DNA from: Brachybacterium saurashtrense
GTDB lineage: Bacteria > Actinomycetota > Actinomycetes > Actinomycetales > Dermabacteraceae
Length of the DNA stretch: 64,000 nt
NCBI RefSeq assembly: GCF_003355475.1
Contig: NZ_CP031356.1
Coordinates: 2,666,001-2,730,000 of the forward strand
Reading direction: 5' to 3'
The notes under the pieces were generated by a model, which saw nothing but the letters and a program-made list of their open reading frames with translations, was not told the origin of the DNA and made no database searches. The translations under genes and the position numbers were made by a program. Within the stretch, counting starts at the first letter, position 1. Every line of letters begins with the position of its first letter. Positions 16,229 through 24,197 of the stretch are shown piece after piece.

Positions 16229-17392
16229 ATGCAGTTCGGAATCTTCACCATCGCCGACATCACCCCGGACCCCACCACCGGGAGGATCCCCACCGAGAAC
16301 GAGCGCCTGCAGAGCATGATCGCGCAGGGGAAGCTCGCCGAGCAGGTGGGGCTGGACGTGTTCGCGATCGGCGAGCACCACAACCCGCCCTTCGTCACCT
16401 CCTCCCCCACCACCACGCTGGCCTACCTGGGCGCGCAGACGGAGCGGATCATCCTCTCCACCGCCACCACGCTGATCACCACCAACGATCCGGTGAAGAT
16501 CGCGGAGGACTACGCGATGCTGCAGCACCTCACCGGCGGGCGCGTGGACCTGGTGATGGGCCGCGGCAACACCGGCCCCGTCTACCCCTGGTTCGGGCAG
16601 GACATCCGCAAGGGCATCGAGCTCGCGATCGAGAACTACGACCTGCTGCGCCGGCTGTGGAGCGAGGACGTGGTGGACTGGCAGGGGCAGTTCCGCACTC
16701 CGCTGCAGCAGTTCACCGCCACCCCGCGCCCGCTGGACGGCGTGGCGCCCTTCGTGTGGCACGGCTCGATCCGCTCCCCGCAGATCGCCGAGCAGGCCGC
16801 GTACTACGGCGACGGCTTCTTGCACAACAACATCTTCTGGCCCATGAGCCACACCAAGCAGATGGTGCAGCTGTACCGCGAGCGGTACGAGCACTACGGC
16901 CACGGGAAGGCTCACCAGGCCTACGTGGGCCTGGGCGGTCAGGCGTTCCTGCGCAAGAACAGCCAGGATGCCTGGAACGAGTTCCGGCCCTACTTCGACC
17001 ACGCCCCGGTCTACGGCGGCGGCCCCTCCATGGAGGACTTCACCGCACAGACCCCGCTCACCGTCGGCTCCCCCGAGCAGGTCATCGAGCGGTACCTGGC
17101 CATGGCCGACCACGTGGGCGACTACCAGCGCCAGATGTTCCTCATGGACCATGCGGGCCTGCCGCAGAAGACGGTGCTGGAGCAGATCGAGCTGCTGGGC
17201 ACCGAGGTGGTGCCCGTGCTGCGCCGCGAGCTCGAGGCCCGCACGCCCGCCGACGTCCCCAAGGCGCCCACCCACGCCGCCCGGGTCGCCGCCGCCGAGG
17301 CGGAGCGCGGTGCCTTCGACGACGCCTACCGCTTCGAGACCGGCGACAACTGGACCGGCCTGCGGGCCGAGGACGCGCAGGAGGCGAAGTGA
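16229..17392 (+). CDS. CE1758-family FMN-dependent luciferase-like monooxygenase
   Basis: The 387-residue TIM-barrel flavin monooxygenase starts MQFGIFTIADITPDPTTGR, characteristic of the actinobacterial CE1758 group. Further marks are the GEHHNPPF strand (about residue 50), TTLITTNDPVKIAEDYAMLQ, a GRGNTGPVYPWF loop and SPEQVIERYLAMADHVGDYQRQMF near the end. It uses reduced FMN and oxygen on an unknown substrate. The next gene encodes the matching flavin reductase and overlaps by four bases, giving a two-component system. An AGGAG lies 12-16 bases upstream of the ATG. Confidence 0.92.
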   Translation: MQFGIFTIADITPDPTTGRIPTENERLQSMIAQGKLAEQVGLDVFAIGEHHNPPFVTSSPTTTLAYLGAQTERIILSTATTLITTNDPVKIAEDYAMLQHLTGGRVDLVMGRGNTGPVYPWFGQDIRKGIELAIENYDLLRRLWSEDVVDWQGQFRTPLQQFTATPRPLDGVAPFVWHGSIRSPQIAEQAAYYGDGFLHNNIFWPMSHTKQMVQLYRERYEHYGHGKAHQAYVGLGGQAFLRKNSQDAWNEFRPYFDHAPVYGGGPSMEDFTAQTPLTVGSPEQVIERYLAMADHVGDYQRQMFLMDHAGLPQKTVLEQIELLGTEVVPVLRRELEARTPADVPKAPTHAARVAAAEAERGAFDDAYRFETGDNWTGLRAEDAQEAK

Positions 17393-18177
17393 CCACCCCG
17401 ACGACGCCCACCTTCCGGATCCTGGCCCTCTCCGCCGGGCTCTCCACCCCCAGCTCCACCCGCATGCTCGCCGACCAGCTCACCCGCGAGGCCGCCGCGG
17501 CGCTCAGGGCGGGAGGGGCCGAGGTCGAGGTCACCACGATCGAGCTGCGCGAGCACGCGCACGACCTCACCGACGCACTGCTCACCCGCTTCCCCAGCGA
17601 GCGGCTGGCGATGGTGAGCGAGCAGCTGCGCGCCGCCGACGCCGTGATCGCGGTGACGCCGATCTTCAACGTCGGCCCGTCGGGGCTGTTCAAGCTGTTC
17701 GTGGACGCCCTCGACATCGAGCTGTGGCGGGGGAAGCCGGTGCTGCTCGGCGCGACCGCCGGCAGCGCCCGCCATTCGCTCGCGATCGACTACGCGCTGC
17801 GTCCGCTGCTGGGCTACCTGAAGGCGGAGCTGGTGCCGACGGCGGTGTTCGCGGCCTCGACCGACTTCGGCGCGGACACCGACGGGCAGGCGGACGAGCT
17901 GCCGCTCGCGGCCCGGGTGCGCCGGGCGGCGCGCGAGCTCGCGGTGATGCTGCGCGCCGGCTCCACCGCACAGGGGCCGACGGTCCACGGCGCCGCGGAG
18001 CGCGACGCGGCAGAGCACGCCGCGGCGGGAGGCGACGCGGCGGGGAGCGCGACGGCCGGACACACGGCGTCCGCCGGCACGGCGGAGGGACGCGCGGCGG
18101 CGCCCGCCTCCGCCCGCACGCTCGATGCGGAGTTCTCGGACTTCGTGCCGATGGGGCAGCTGCTCGGCCGCGACTGA
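17389..18177 (+). CDS. CE1759-family NAD(P)H-dependent FMN reductase
   Basis: The 262-residue flavodoxin-like reductase starts at a GTG overlapping the monooxygenase stop (GTGA). The phosphate-binding loop follows ILALSAGLSTPSSTRMLADQ (about 10-30), and TPIFNVGPSGLFKLFVDALD is the FMN-binding region. It should supply reduced FMN to the upstream monooxygenase. Residues about 200-243 are an Ala/Gly/Thr/Glu-rich stretch, placed before a normal C-terminal motif ending DFVPMGQLLGRD. This stretch is unusual for the family. Confidence 0.9.
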   Translation: MTTPTTPTFRILALSAGLSTPSSTRMLADQLTREAAAALRAGGAEVEVTTIELREHAHDLTDALLTRFPSERLAMVSEQLRAADAVIAVTPIFNVGPSGLFKLFVDALDIELWRGKPVLLGATAGSARHSLAIDYALRPLLGYLKAELVPTAVFAASTDFGADTDGQADELPLAARVRRAARELAVMLRAGSTAQGPTVHGAAERDAAEHAAAGGDAAGSATAGHTASAGTAEGRAAAPASARTLDAEFSDFVPMGQLLGRD

Positions 18178-18210
18178 GGCTCCGCGTCAGGGGTGCTGGG
18201 CCACGACGCA

Positions 18211-18248
18211 GAGCGCCCGGCGCTCCCCGAGGAGAGCACCGGGCGCTC
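18211..18248. terminator. Bidirectional terminator hairpin
   Basis: GAGCGCCCGG (18211-18220) pairs with CCGGGCGCTC (18239-18248), and flanking CGAC/GTCG extends the stem. It lies between the FMN reductase gene (plus) and the repetitive secreted protein gene (minus), which converge. Confidence 0.8.
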
Positions 18249-18273
18249 GATGTCGTCGCCGGTCACCGGAGGC

Positions 18274-18894
18274 TCAGCGCGCGGAGCCCGGGGACTGCGG
18301 CGAGTCCGCGCTCTGCGCGGAGACCGGGGACACCGGCGAGGGCGCGGACTGCGCCGACGGGGCGGACGCCGCGCTCTGGGCCGGCGGGGCGGAGGGCGCG
18401 GAGGGCGCCGAGGCGGCGGTCTGCGCCGAGGGCGCGGACTGGGCGGACACCGGGCTGGGTGCGGAGACCGCGGTGACGGCCGACGGCGCGCTCTGGGCGG
18501 ACGGCGCGGACTGCGCCGAGACCGCGGTGACGGCGCTGGGTGCCGAGACCGCGGTGACGGCCGACTGGGCGGAGACGGCGGTCGGCGCGGACACGGCGGT
18601 CGGCGCACTGGCTGCGGTCGGTGCCGTGGCGGCGGTGAGATCGCCGCGCACGTCGGCCGAACCGGCCGAGGTCATCGTCTCCACCGGCGGCACCTGCGCC
18701 GGGGAGACGCCCTCGGTGGCCGCCCCCTGCGCCGAGGCGCTGTCGTCGGCGCGGTTCCCGGCCTCGTCGGCCACCACGCCCGGGCGGTCGGCGGAGGCGG
18801 ACGAGCCACCGCTCACCAGCGCGTAGGCGACGCCGGGCATCAGCACTGCCGCACTGGTGCCCGCCGCGACGGTCCAGATCGTCCTCTTCCTCAT
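18274..18894 (-). CDS. Secreted low-complexity Ser/Ala/Pro/Thr repeat protein
   Basis: The 206-residue protein has a basic start MRKRTIW, a hydrophobic signal-like segment to about residue 27, then a tail built almost only of Ser, Ala, Pro, Val, Thr and Gln in short units such as SAPSAVTAVSAQ. No folded domain is recognised. No sorting motif (LPXTG) or second membrane span is visible, so it may be a free secreted or wall-associated stalk-like protein. The start at 18894 follows an AGAGGA site. The DNA repeat GAGACCGCGGTGACGGC recurs in the gene, so slippage variation is expected. Confidence 0.7.
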   Translation of the reverse strand: MRKRTIWTVAAGTSAAVLMPGVAYALVSGGSSASADRPGVVADEAGNRADDSASAQGAATEGVSPAQVPPVETMTSAGSADVRGDLTAATAPTAASAPTAVSAPTAVSAQSAVTAVSAPSAVTAVSAQSAPSAQSAPSAVTAVSAPSPVSAQSAPSAQTAASAPSAPSAPPAQSAASAPSAQSAPSPVSPVSAQSADSPQSPGSAR

Positions 18895-19014
18895 GGGGTG
18901 TTCCTCTCTCCGGGCGCTGCCGCGCCGTGTGTGCCAGTGAGCCAAGAACACCGCAGCGGCATGAGACCTCCGCCAGATGCGGATGAGAGGACTTTCATGT
19001 GGGCGGCACGTCGT

Positions 19015-20487
19015 TCACGTCAGCGGCGCGCCCTGGCCCAGGCCGTCCACCTCCGCCCTCCAGCCGCTCAGGGCGGGGTCCTCCCGTCGGGCGAACCAGG
19101 CCTCGAGCTGCGCGCGCAGCGCCTCCCGCGTGCCGTGGTGCCGGGGCTCGTCGGCGAGGTTCCGCTCCTCGCCCGGATCCTCGGCCAAGTCGTAGAGCTC
19201 GGTGGGGCCCTCGCGGCGCAGCACCAGCTTGAACCGCTCCGTGCGCAGCATGCGCAGCGCCCCGTACTCGTCGTGGATCACGATCGGCGCGGCCGCCTCC
19301 TCGTCGCTCTCGGTGCCCAGCAGGCGCGGCGCGAGGGAGCGCCCGGCGCGCAGCGGGTCCGGGCGGGGCGTGGCCCCGGTGAGCTCGGCGAGCGTGTCGT
19401 AGAGGTCCACGGCGGAGGCGGGACGGCTCTCCACGGCGCCCGCGGCGATCCGACCCGGCCAGCGCGCGATGAACGGGACCCGGATCGAGGGCTCCCACAC
19501 GTTCAGCGGCCGGGTGCCGTTGCCCTTCCCCCAGTACCCGTGGTGCCCGCAGGCGAAGCCGTTGTCCGAGGTGAACAGCACGATCGTGTTCTCCAGCTCG
19601 CCGCGGACCTCGAGCGCGGCGAGCAGGGCGGCGATGCTGCGATCCACGCCGGTGACCGCCGCGCAGTACCCGGCCAGCGCTCCGTGCCGGTCCGACGCCG
19701 CCCGGGGCATCCCCTCGGACCTGAACCACGGATGCGCCGACGGGCGCGGCACGGAGGGGAAGTCGGTCTCGTCGTAGAGGGCCAGCAGCTCCTCGGGATG
19801 GTTGCCGTCGAGCCAGGGATCGTGCGGCGCGGTCCAGTTGACCTGCAGGAAGAAGGGCGCCTGATCCCCGCTCTCGTCCCACCTGCGCAGGGCGTCCAGG
19901 CTCTGGCGGGTGATCGCCTCGGTGAGGTGCTCCGGCTCGTGCGCGGGGGTGGCGGGCACCGCGGGCCGGCCGGTCTGCGCGTCATGCGCCCAGATCGGCG
20001 CGCCGTAGTAGGGGCCGCCGCCGAGCTGGTGCGCCCACCAGTACTCGAACCCCGGCGCGGGGGTGTGCGAGGAGCCGATGTGCCACTTGCCCACCATCCC
20101 GCAGCGGTAGCCGGCGCGGGAGAACATCGCGCCCAGGGAGTCGGCCCCGTCGGCGCGTTCGAGGAAGTCCGGCGAGTACGGCGGCCGCGGCGATTCGGCG
20201 CGGGCCAGCGCCTCCGGGCTCAGCCAGTCGTGCACGCCGTGCGCGGAGGGCATGCGGCCGGTCGCGATGCTCGCCCGCGCCGGGGAGCACACCGGCGAGG
20301 CGCAGAAGAAGCGGTCGAGGGTAGTGCCCTCGCGCTGCAGCCGGTCCAGGGCGGGGGTGTGCAGCTCGGGCATCTGCGAGCCGAGCGCCCACGCCCCCTG
20401 ATCGTCGGTGACCAGCAGGAGCACGTTGGGGCGGGGGTCGTCGTCCGTCGTCGCGGAGGCGTTCTCGTTCGCCGTCGTCGTCCTCAT
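19015..20487 (-). CDS. Type I sulfatase
   Basis: The 490-residue protein of the alkaline phosphatase/sulfatase superfamily has PNVLLLVTDDQGAWALG near residue 20 (metal ligands) and the modification motif CSPAR at 67-71. The Cys there becomes formylglycine in active sulfatases. GKWHIG, TSDNGFACGHHGYWGKGNG and NVWEPSIRVPFIARWPG are further family marks. No signal peptide is seen, so it would act on imported sulfated compounds in the cytoplasm. AGGAGG lies five bases before the ATG. No formylglycine-generating enzyme is in the window. Substrate is unknown. Confidence 0.93.
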   Translation of the reverse strand: MRTTTANENASATTDDDPRPNVLLLVTDDQGAWALGSQMPELHTPALDRLQREGTTLDRFFCASPVCSPARASIATGRMPSAHGVHDWLSPEALARAESPRPPYSPDFLERADGADSLGAMFSRAGYRCGMVGKWHIGSSHTPAPGFEYWWAHQLGGGPYYGAPIWAHDAQTGRPAVPATPAHEPEHLTEAITRQSLDALRRWDESGDQAPFFLQVNWTAPHDPWLDGNHPEELLALYDETDFPSVPRPSAHPWFRSEGMPRAASDRHGALAGYCAAVTGVDRSIAALLAALEVRGELENTIVLFTSDNGFACGHHGYWGKGNGTRPLNVWEPSIRVPFIARWPGRIAAGAVESRPASAVDLYDTLAELTGATPRPDPLRAGRSLAPRLLGTESDEEAAAPIVIHDEYGALRMLRTERFKLVLRREGPTELYDLAEDPGEERNLADEPRHHGTREALRAQLEAWFARREDPALSGWRAEVDGLGQGAPLT

Positions 20488-20600
20488 CGGGCCCTCCTGT
20501 GGTCGTCGTCGCCCCGCCGCACAACCTAGCCGGAACAGTCGCCGGGGAGCACGTGGTCGCGTCCTTGCACGCATGGCATCGTTTCGTCCACCGGGGCGGG

Positions 20601-20703
20601 GCCGGGGGCCGGGTGTCGAATGCCGGGGCCGGGTGCCGTATGCCGGGTCTGGGTGTCGAATGCCAGGGCCAGATGCCAGGGCCGGATGCCGGGGCCGGGG
20701 GTC
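20601..20703. repeat. Degenerate 13/20-base tandem repeats before the isomerase operon
   Basis: Units such as GCCGGGTCTGGGTGTCGAAT (20 bases) and GCCAGGGCCGGAT (13 bases) follow one another with small changes. The tract is non-coding: 20488-20854 lies between the divergent sulfatase and isomerase genes. Confidence 0.75.
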
Positions 20704-20724
20704 GGGACGCAGCGGTGCCCGGTC

Positions 20725-20786
20725 GCGGGCGCTCCCGCGGCCACGCACGGGTCGCGCGGGCGCCCCCGCGGCTCCGCACGGGTCGC
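20725..20786. repeat. Two tandem copies of a 31-base unit
   Basis: Bases 20725-20755 and 20756-20786 are two adjoining 31-base units (each begins GCGGGCGC and ends GCACGGGTCGC) differing at about four positions. They lie just upstream of the promoter of the isomerase operon. Confidence 0.85.
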
Positions 20787-20794
20787 ACCGTCCA

Positions 20795-20817
20795 GTAGGC
20801 TTGGGGAAACGCTTCCC
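20795..20817 (+). promoter_or_regulatory. Promoter and LacI-type operator of the isomerase/dehydrogenase operon
   Basis: TAGGCT at 20795-20800 looks like a -10 box. GGGGAAACGCTTCCC at 20803-20817 is a LacI-type inverted repeat that would cover the transcription start. Its reverse strand shares AGCGTTTCCC with the operator at 22808-22822 before the nearby lacI gene. Confidence 0.7.
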
Positions 20818-20854
20818 GTCGGCCGATGTCGCCCCGACCCCAGGAGAACCGCCC

Positions 20855-21640
20855 ATGCTCCGACCAGGCCTGTGCTCGGTCACCTTCCGCGATCTGGACG
20901 TCGCCGCCGTCGTGGACCATGCCGCCGCCGCGGGACTTGAGTGCATCGAGTGGGCCGGGGACGTGCACGTCCCGCCGGGCGATGCCGACGCCGCCGCCCG
21001 TGCACGGGCGCTCACCGAGCAGGCCGGCCTCGCGGTCGCCTCCTACGGCTCCTACCTGCGCTTCGACGGCGTCGACGAGGACGCGGACCGTGCCGAGGGC
21101 GCGGCCGTGCTCGCCGCCGCCCGGGCTCTCGGCGCCCCGCGGATCCGGGTGTGGGCGGGCCGCACCGGCTCCGCCGACGCCACCGCGCCCGAGCGCGCCC
21201 GGATCGCCCACCGCATCCGACGCTTCGCCGAGGAGGCCGCCGCGCACGGCATCGACGTGGGCCTCGAGTTCCACGGCGGCACGCTCACCGACGAGATCGG
21301 CTCGACCCTGCACCTGCTGGAGGAGATCGGCCGCGAGAACGTGCTCTCCTACTGGCAGCCGCACCAGGGCATGGAGGACGCCGAGGCGCTGGAGACGCTG
21401 CGCCGGGTGCTGCCCCGCGCCTCCACGATCCACGTGTTCTCGTGGTGGCCGCGCGCCGAGCGGCATCCGCTGGCCGAGCGCACCGCCCTGTGGGAGCGGG
21501 CGTTCGCCCTGCTCGCCGGCGAGGGCTCGGAGCGCGACGCCCTGCTGGAGTTCGTGCCGGGCGACGACCCGGCCCTGCTGCGGCGCGAAGCCGACACCCT
21601 GCGCGCCCTGATCGCCGCCGGCGAGGAGGCCGCCCGATGA
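20855..21640 (+). CDS. TIM-barrel sugar phosphate isomerase/epimerase family protein
   Basis: The 261-residue protein is of the xylose-isomerase-like TIM-barrel fold. It shows LRPGLCSVTFRDLDVAAVVDHAAAAGLECIEWAGDVHV at the N-terminus, the metal-site GLEFHGG strand near residue 132 and a TIHVFSWWP strand near 188. These enzymes act on sugars or sugar acids and use a divalent metal. AGGAGAA precedes ATG 20855. The stop overlaps the ATG of the dehydrogenase gene (ATGA), so both should act in one pathway. The exact substrate cannot be told. Confidence 0.85.
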   Translation: MLRPGLCSVTFRDLDVAAVVDHAAAAGLECIEWAGDVHVPPGDADAAARARALTEQAGLAVASYGSYLRFDGVDEDADRAEGAAVLAAARALGAPRIRVWAGRTGSADATAPERARIAHRIRRFAEEAAAHGIDVGLEFHGGTLTDEIGSTLHLLEEIGRENVLSYWQPHQGMEDAEALETLRRVLPRASTIHVFSWWPRAERHPLAERTALWERAFALLAGEGSERDALLEFVPGDDPALLRREADTLRALIAAGEEAAR

Positions 21641-22626
21641 GGGCGCTGCTGGCGATGCCGGCCGGACTGCCCTGCCGCATGTTCGACGCCGACCAGCTCG
21701 CCCGGCTGCACACGCTCACCGGGCTCGACCCCGAGCACACCGTGCCCGCTCTCGCCGCCGCACCGGACCAGGAGCTCGCGGAGGTGGAGGTGCTGATCAC
21801 GGGCTGGGGATCGAGTCCCGTCGACGCCGCCGCCCTGGCCCGGATGCCGCGCCTGCGCGCGATAGTGCACACCGCCGGCACCGTGCGCTTCGTGGTCACC
21901 GACGCGGTGTGGGAGCGCGGGGACGTGCTGGTCACCTCCGCGACGGAGGCGAACGCGGTTCCGGTCGCGGAGTTCACCCTGGCCCAGATCCTGCTCGCCG
22001 GGAAGCGGTCCCTCGCCCAGGAGCACCGCTACCGCCGCACCCGCCGCCATCGGGCGGCGCTGCCCGAGGCGGGCCTGGGCAACCACGGCGGCGTCGTCGG
22101 CCTCATCGGCGCCTCACGGATCGGCGCGCTGGTCGCCGAGCTGCTGCGCCCCTTCGACCTCGAGGTGCTGATCACCGACCCGTTCGCGAGTGCGGAGCGG
22201 GTCGCGGCGCTCGGCGCCACGAAGGTGGAGCCCCGGGAGCTGTACGCCCGCAGCGACGTGGTGAGCCTGCACGCCCCGGACGTCCCCTCCACGCAGGGCA
22301 TGGTGAGCCGCGAGCTGCTCGCCCTGATGCAGGACGGCGCCACCTTCGTCAACACCGCGCGCCCGGCCCTGGTGGACGTGGACGCGCTGCGGGACGAGGT
22401 GGTCTCCGGGCGCCTGGCCGCCGTGCTCGACGTGCACGACGACCTCGCCGAGAACGACCCGCTGTGGGACGCGCCGCTGGCCAGCATCACCCCGCACATC
22501 GCCGGCTCCCAGGGCAACGAGCTGCACCGGATGGGTGCGGCCGCGCTCGAGGAGGTGCACCGCCTGGTGCACGGCGAGCCGCCGCGCTACCCGGTGGACG
22601 GCAGCGCCCGGGACGTCTCCGCCTGA
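21637..22626 (+). CDS. D-isomer-specific 2-hydroxyacid dehydrogenase
   Basis: The 329-residue NAD(P)-dependent enzyme has a split catalytic domain and a central Rossmann fold with GLIGASRIGALVAELL (about 151-166). Catalytic residues are recognisable: Arg in FVNTARPALVD (the usual NxxRG motif is altered to NTARP), Glu in HDDLAENDPL, and His in ITPHIAGSQGNE. It would reduce or oxidise 2-keto/2-hydroxy acids, here probably a sugar acid made by its isomerase partner. ATG overlaps the upstream stop. It is followed by the LacI gene on the same strand. Confidence 0.9.
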   Translation: MRALLAMPAGLPCRMFDADQLARLHTLTGLDPEHTVPALAAAPDQELAEVEVLITGWGSSPVDAAALARMPRLRAIVHTAGTVRFVVTDAVWERGDVLVTSATEANAVPVAEFTLAQILLAGKRSLAQEHRYRRTRRHRAALPEAGLGNHGGVVGLIGASRIGALVAELLRPFDLEVLITDPFASAERVAALGATKVEPRELYARSDVVSLHAPDVPSTQGMVSRELLALMQDGATFVNTARPALVDVDALRDEVVSGRLAAVLDVHDDLAENDPLWDAPLASITPHIAGSQGNELHRMGAAALEEVHRLVHGEPPRYPVDGSARDVSA

Positions 22627-22792
22627 GGTCCGGGATCCCGCCGCGCACGTCGCCTGCGTCTCCCGCGCACCGGGCGCGCGTCCGCACCGCGACGGCCGCG
22701 CACGTCGCCTTCGCGCGAGCGCGCACCTCGCCTCCTGCGGAGCGTGCGCGATGTCTCCGCCCGAACCCGGCACCCCGGGGCGGCGGCGTCGT

Positions 22793-22822
22793 TATGCTGG
22801 CACGCACGGGACAGCGTTTCCC
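22793..22822 (+). promoter_or_regulatory. Promoter and autoregulatory operator of the lacI gene
   Basis: An extended -10 TTATGCT ends at 22798. GGGACAGCGTTTCCC at 22808-22822 is a LacI-type site placed just after the expected start of transcription, in the same layout as the isomerase operon promoter. Confidence 0.7.
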
Positions 22823-22856
22823 GGCCAGCCCGGCCGCCCCGGACGAAGGAGAGCAG

Positions 22857-24080
22857 ATGCCCGCAGTGCGCCTCAGCGACGTCGCCAAGGACGCCGGGGT
22901 CTCCCTGGCCACCGCCTCCCGCGTGCTCAACGGTTCCTCCCGCGTGCCCGGCAAGGCCGTGGCCGAGAAGGTGCAGCTCTCCGCGGCAAAGCTCGGCTAC
23001 GTCCCCAACGCACAGGCCCAGGCCCTCGCCCGTTCCCGCTCCGGCCTGATCGGCCTGGTGGTGCACGACATCGCCGATCCCTACTTCGCGACCATCGCGC
23101 GCGAGGTGCAGCAGCAGGTGTTCGCCTCGCAGTCCCAGGTGCTGCTCACGCAGACCGACCGCGAGCTCGAGACCGAGGTGCGCGCGCTGCGCTCGCTCAT
23201 CGCCCAGCAGGTCGACGCGCTGGTGCTGGTGGGCACGCACCGCTACGGCAACGACTCCGACGCCGCGATCAGCACGCTGCTGGAGGGCTTCGAGCGCAAC
23301 GGCGGCACCGTGGTGGGGCTCGGCCAGTCCCTGGGTGTGGGCCGCACCGTGGTGACCGACAACGCCGCGGCCGCGCACGAGCTCGCCACCTCATTGATCG
23401 TCGAGGGACACCGCCGCTTCGCCGTGGTGGAGGGCATCGCCGGCATCCCCTCGGCCGGGGACCGCACCGGCGGGTTCGTGGCCGCGCTCACCGAAGCGGG
23501 GATCGAGCCCGAGTTCAGCATCTCGGCGAGCCTCACCCGCGACGGCGGCCACGCGCTCGCCGCCCGCGTCGCCGAGCACCTCGCCGCGGGGGCCGGAACG
23601 GACGCCGGCTCCGGAGCGGGTGCCGGCTCCGACGCCGGCGCGGGCACGGCAGACCAGCCGCTGTGCCTGTTCGCGCCGGCCGACGTCATGGCGCTCGGCG
23701 CCCTCGGCGAGCTGCGCCGTCGCGGCCTGGACGTTCCCGGCCAGGTGGCCGTGGCCGGGTTCGGCGGGGTCCCCGGCGCGGAGGACGCGAACCCGACGCT
23801 CACCACGGTGGCGCTGCCCCTGGCGGACATGGCCCGCCAGGCCGTGGAGTGGGTGCTGGGCAGTGCCGCCGCCCGCACCGGCGGGGCCGCGGCGCCGGCG
23901 GTCGACGGGGCACGCGGAGCCGTCGGGACCGCAGATGGTGCCGCGACCGGGGCCGCGGCGCAGTCGACCGACGGGACATCGTCCGACGGGTCCGGCGCGG
24001 GCTCGGACGCCGCGACGGAGGTCCACGTGCGCGGCGACGTGCGCCTGCGCGAGTCCACCGCACTCACCGCCCGCACCTGA
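22857..24080 (+). CDS. LacI-family regulator of the isomerase operon
   Basis: The 407-residue regulator has a typical HTH (VRLSDVAKDAGVSLATASRVLN, residues about 4-25), hinge helix NAQAQALARSRSG and a sugar-sensing domain with VVHDIADPYFATIAREV. It is unusually long because of two low-complexity inserts: a Gly/Ala/Ser/Asp stretch near 242-262 and a longer one (about 340-390) before a normal C-terminus VRGDVRLRESTA. The start is fixed by a GGAGAG site. Matching operators before this gene and before the isomerase operon suggest autoregulation and local control. Confidence 0.92.
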   Translation: MPAVRLSDVAKDAGVSLATASRVLNGSSRVPGKAVAEKVQLSAAKLGYVPNAQAQALARSRSGLIGLVVHDIADPYFATIAREVQQQVFASQSQVLLTQTDRELETEVRALRSLIAQQVDALVLVGTHRYGNDSDAAISTLLEGFERNGGTVVGLGQSLGVGRTVVTDNAAAAHELATSLIVEGHRRFAVVEGIAGIPSAGDRTGGFVAALTEAGIEPEFSISASLTRDGGHALAARVAEHLAAGAGTDAGSGAGAGSDAGAGTADQPLCLFAPADVMALGALGELRRRGLDVPGQVAVAGFGGVPGAEDANPTLTTVALPLADMARQAVEWVLGSAAARTGGAAAPAVDGARGAVGTADGAATGAAAQSTDGTSSDGSGAGSDAATEVHVRGDVRLRESTALTART

Positions 24081-24114
24081 CGGCAGGGGCGCGACCGGCG
24101 CCCGGCACCCGGCA

Positions 24115-24173
24115 CCGAGAACGACGTTCGGACCAGGATCACCCCGAGTCACTGGTCCGACCGTCGATCTCGG
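24115..24173. terminator. Bidirectional terminator with 22-base arms
   Basis: Arms 24115-24136 (ends TTCGGACCAG) and 24152-24173 (starts CTGGTCCGACC) pair with about three mismatches around a 15-base loop. It lies between the convergent lacI and acetyltransferase genes. Confidence 0.8.
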
Positions 24174-24197
24174 CGCAGGGCGGAGCGCCCGCGCGGC

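Noticed and set aside
20601..20786. Tandem repeats considered as a replication origin or attachment site
   Set aside because: No AT-rich unwinding region, DnaA boxes, integrase or tRNA end nearby.
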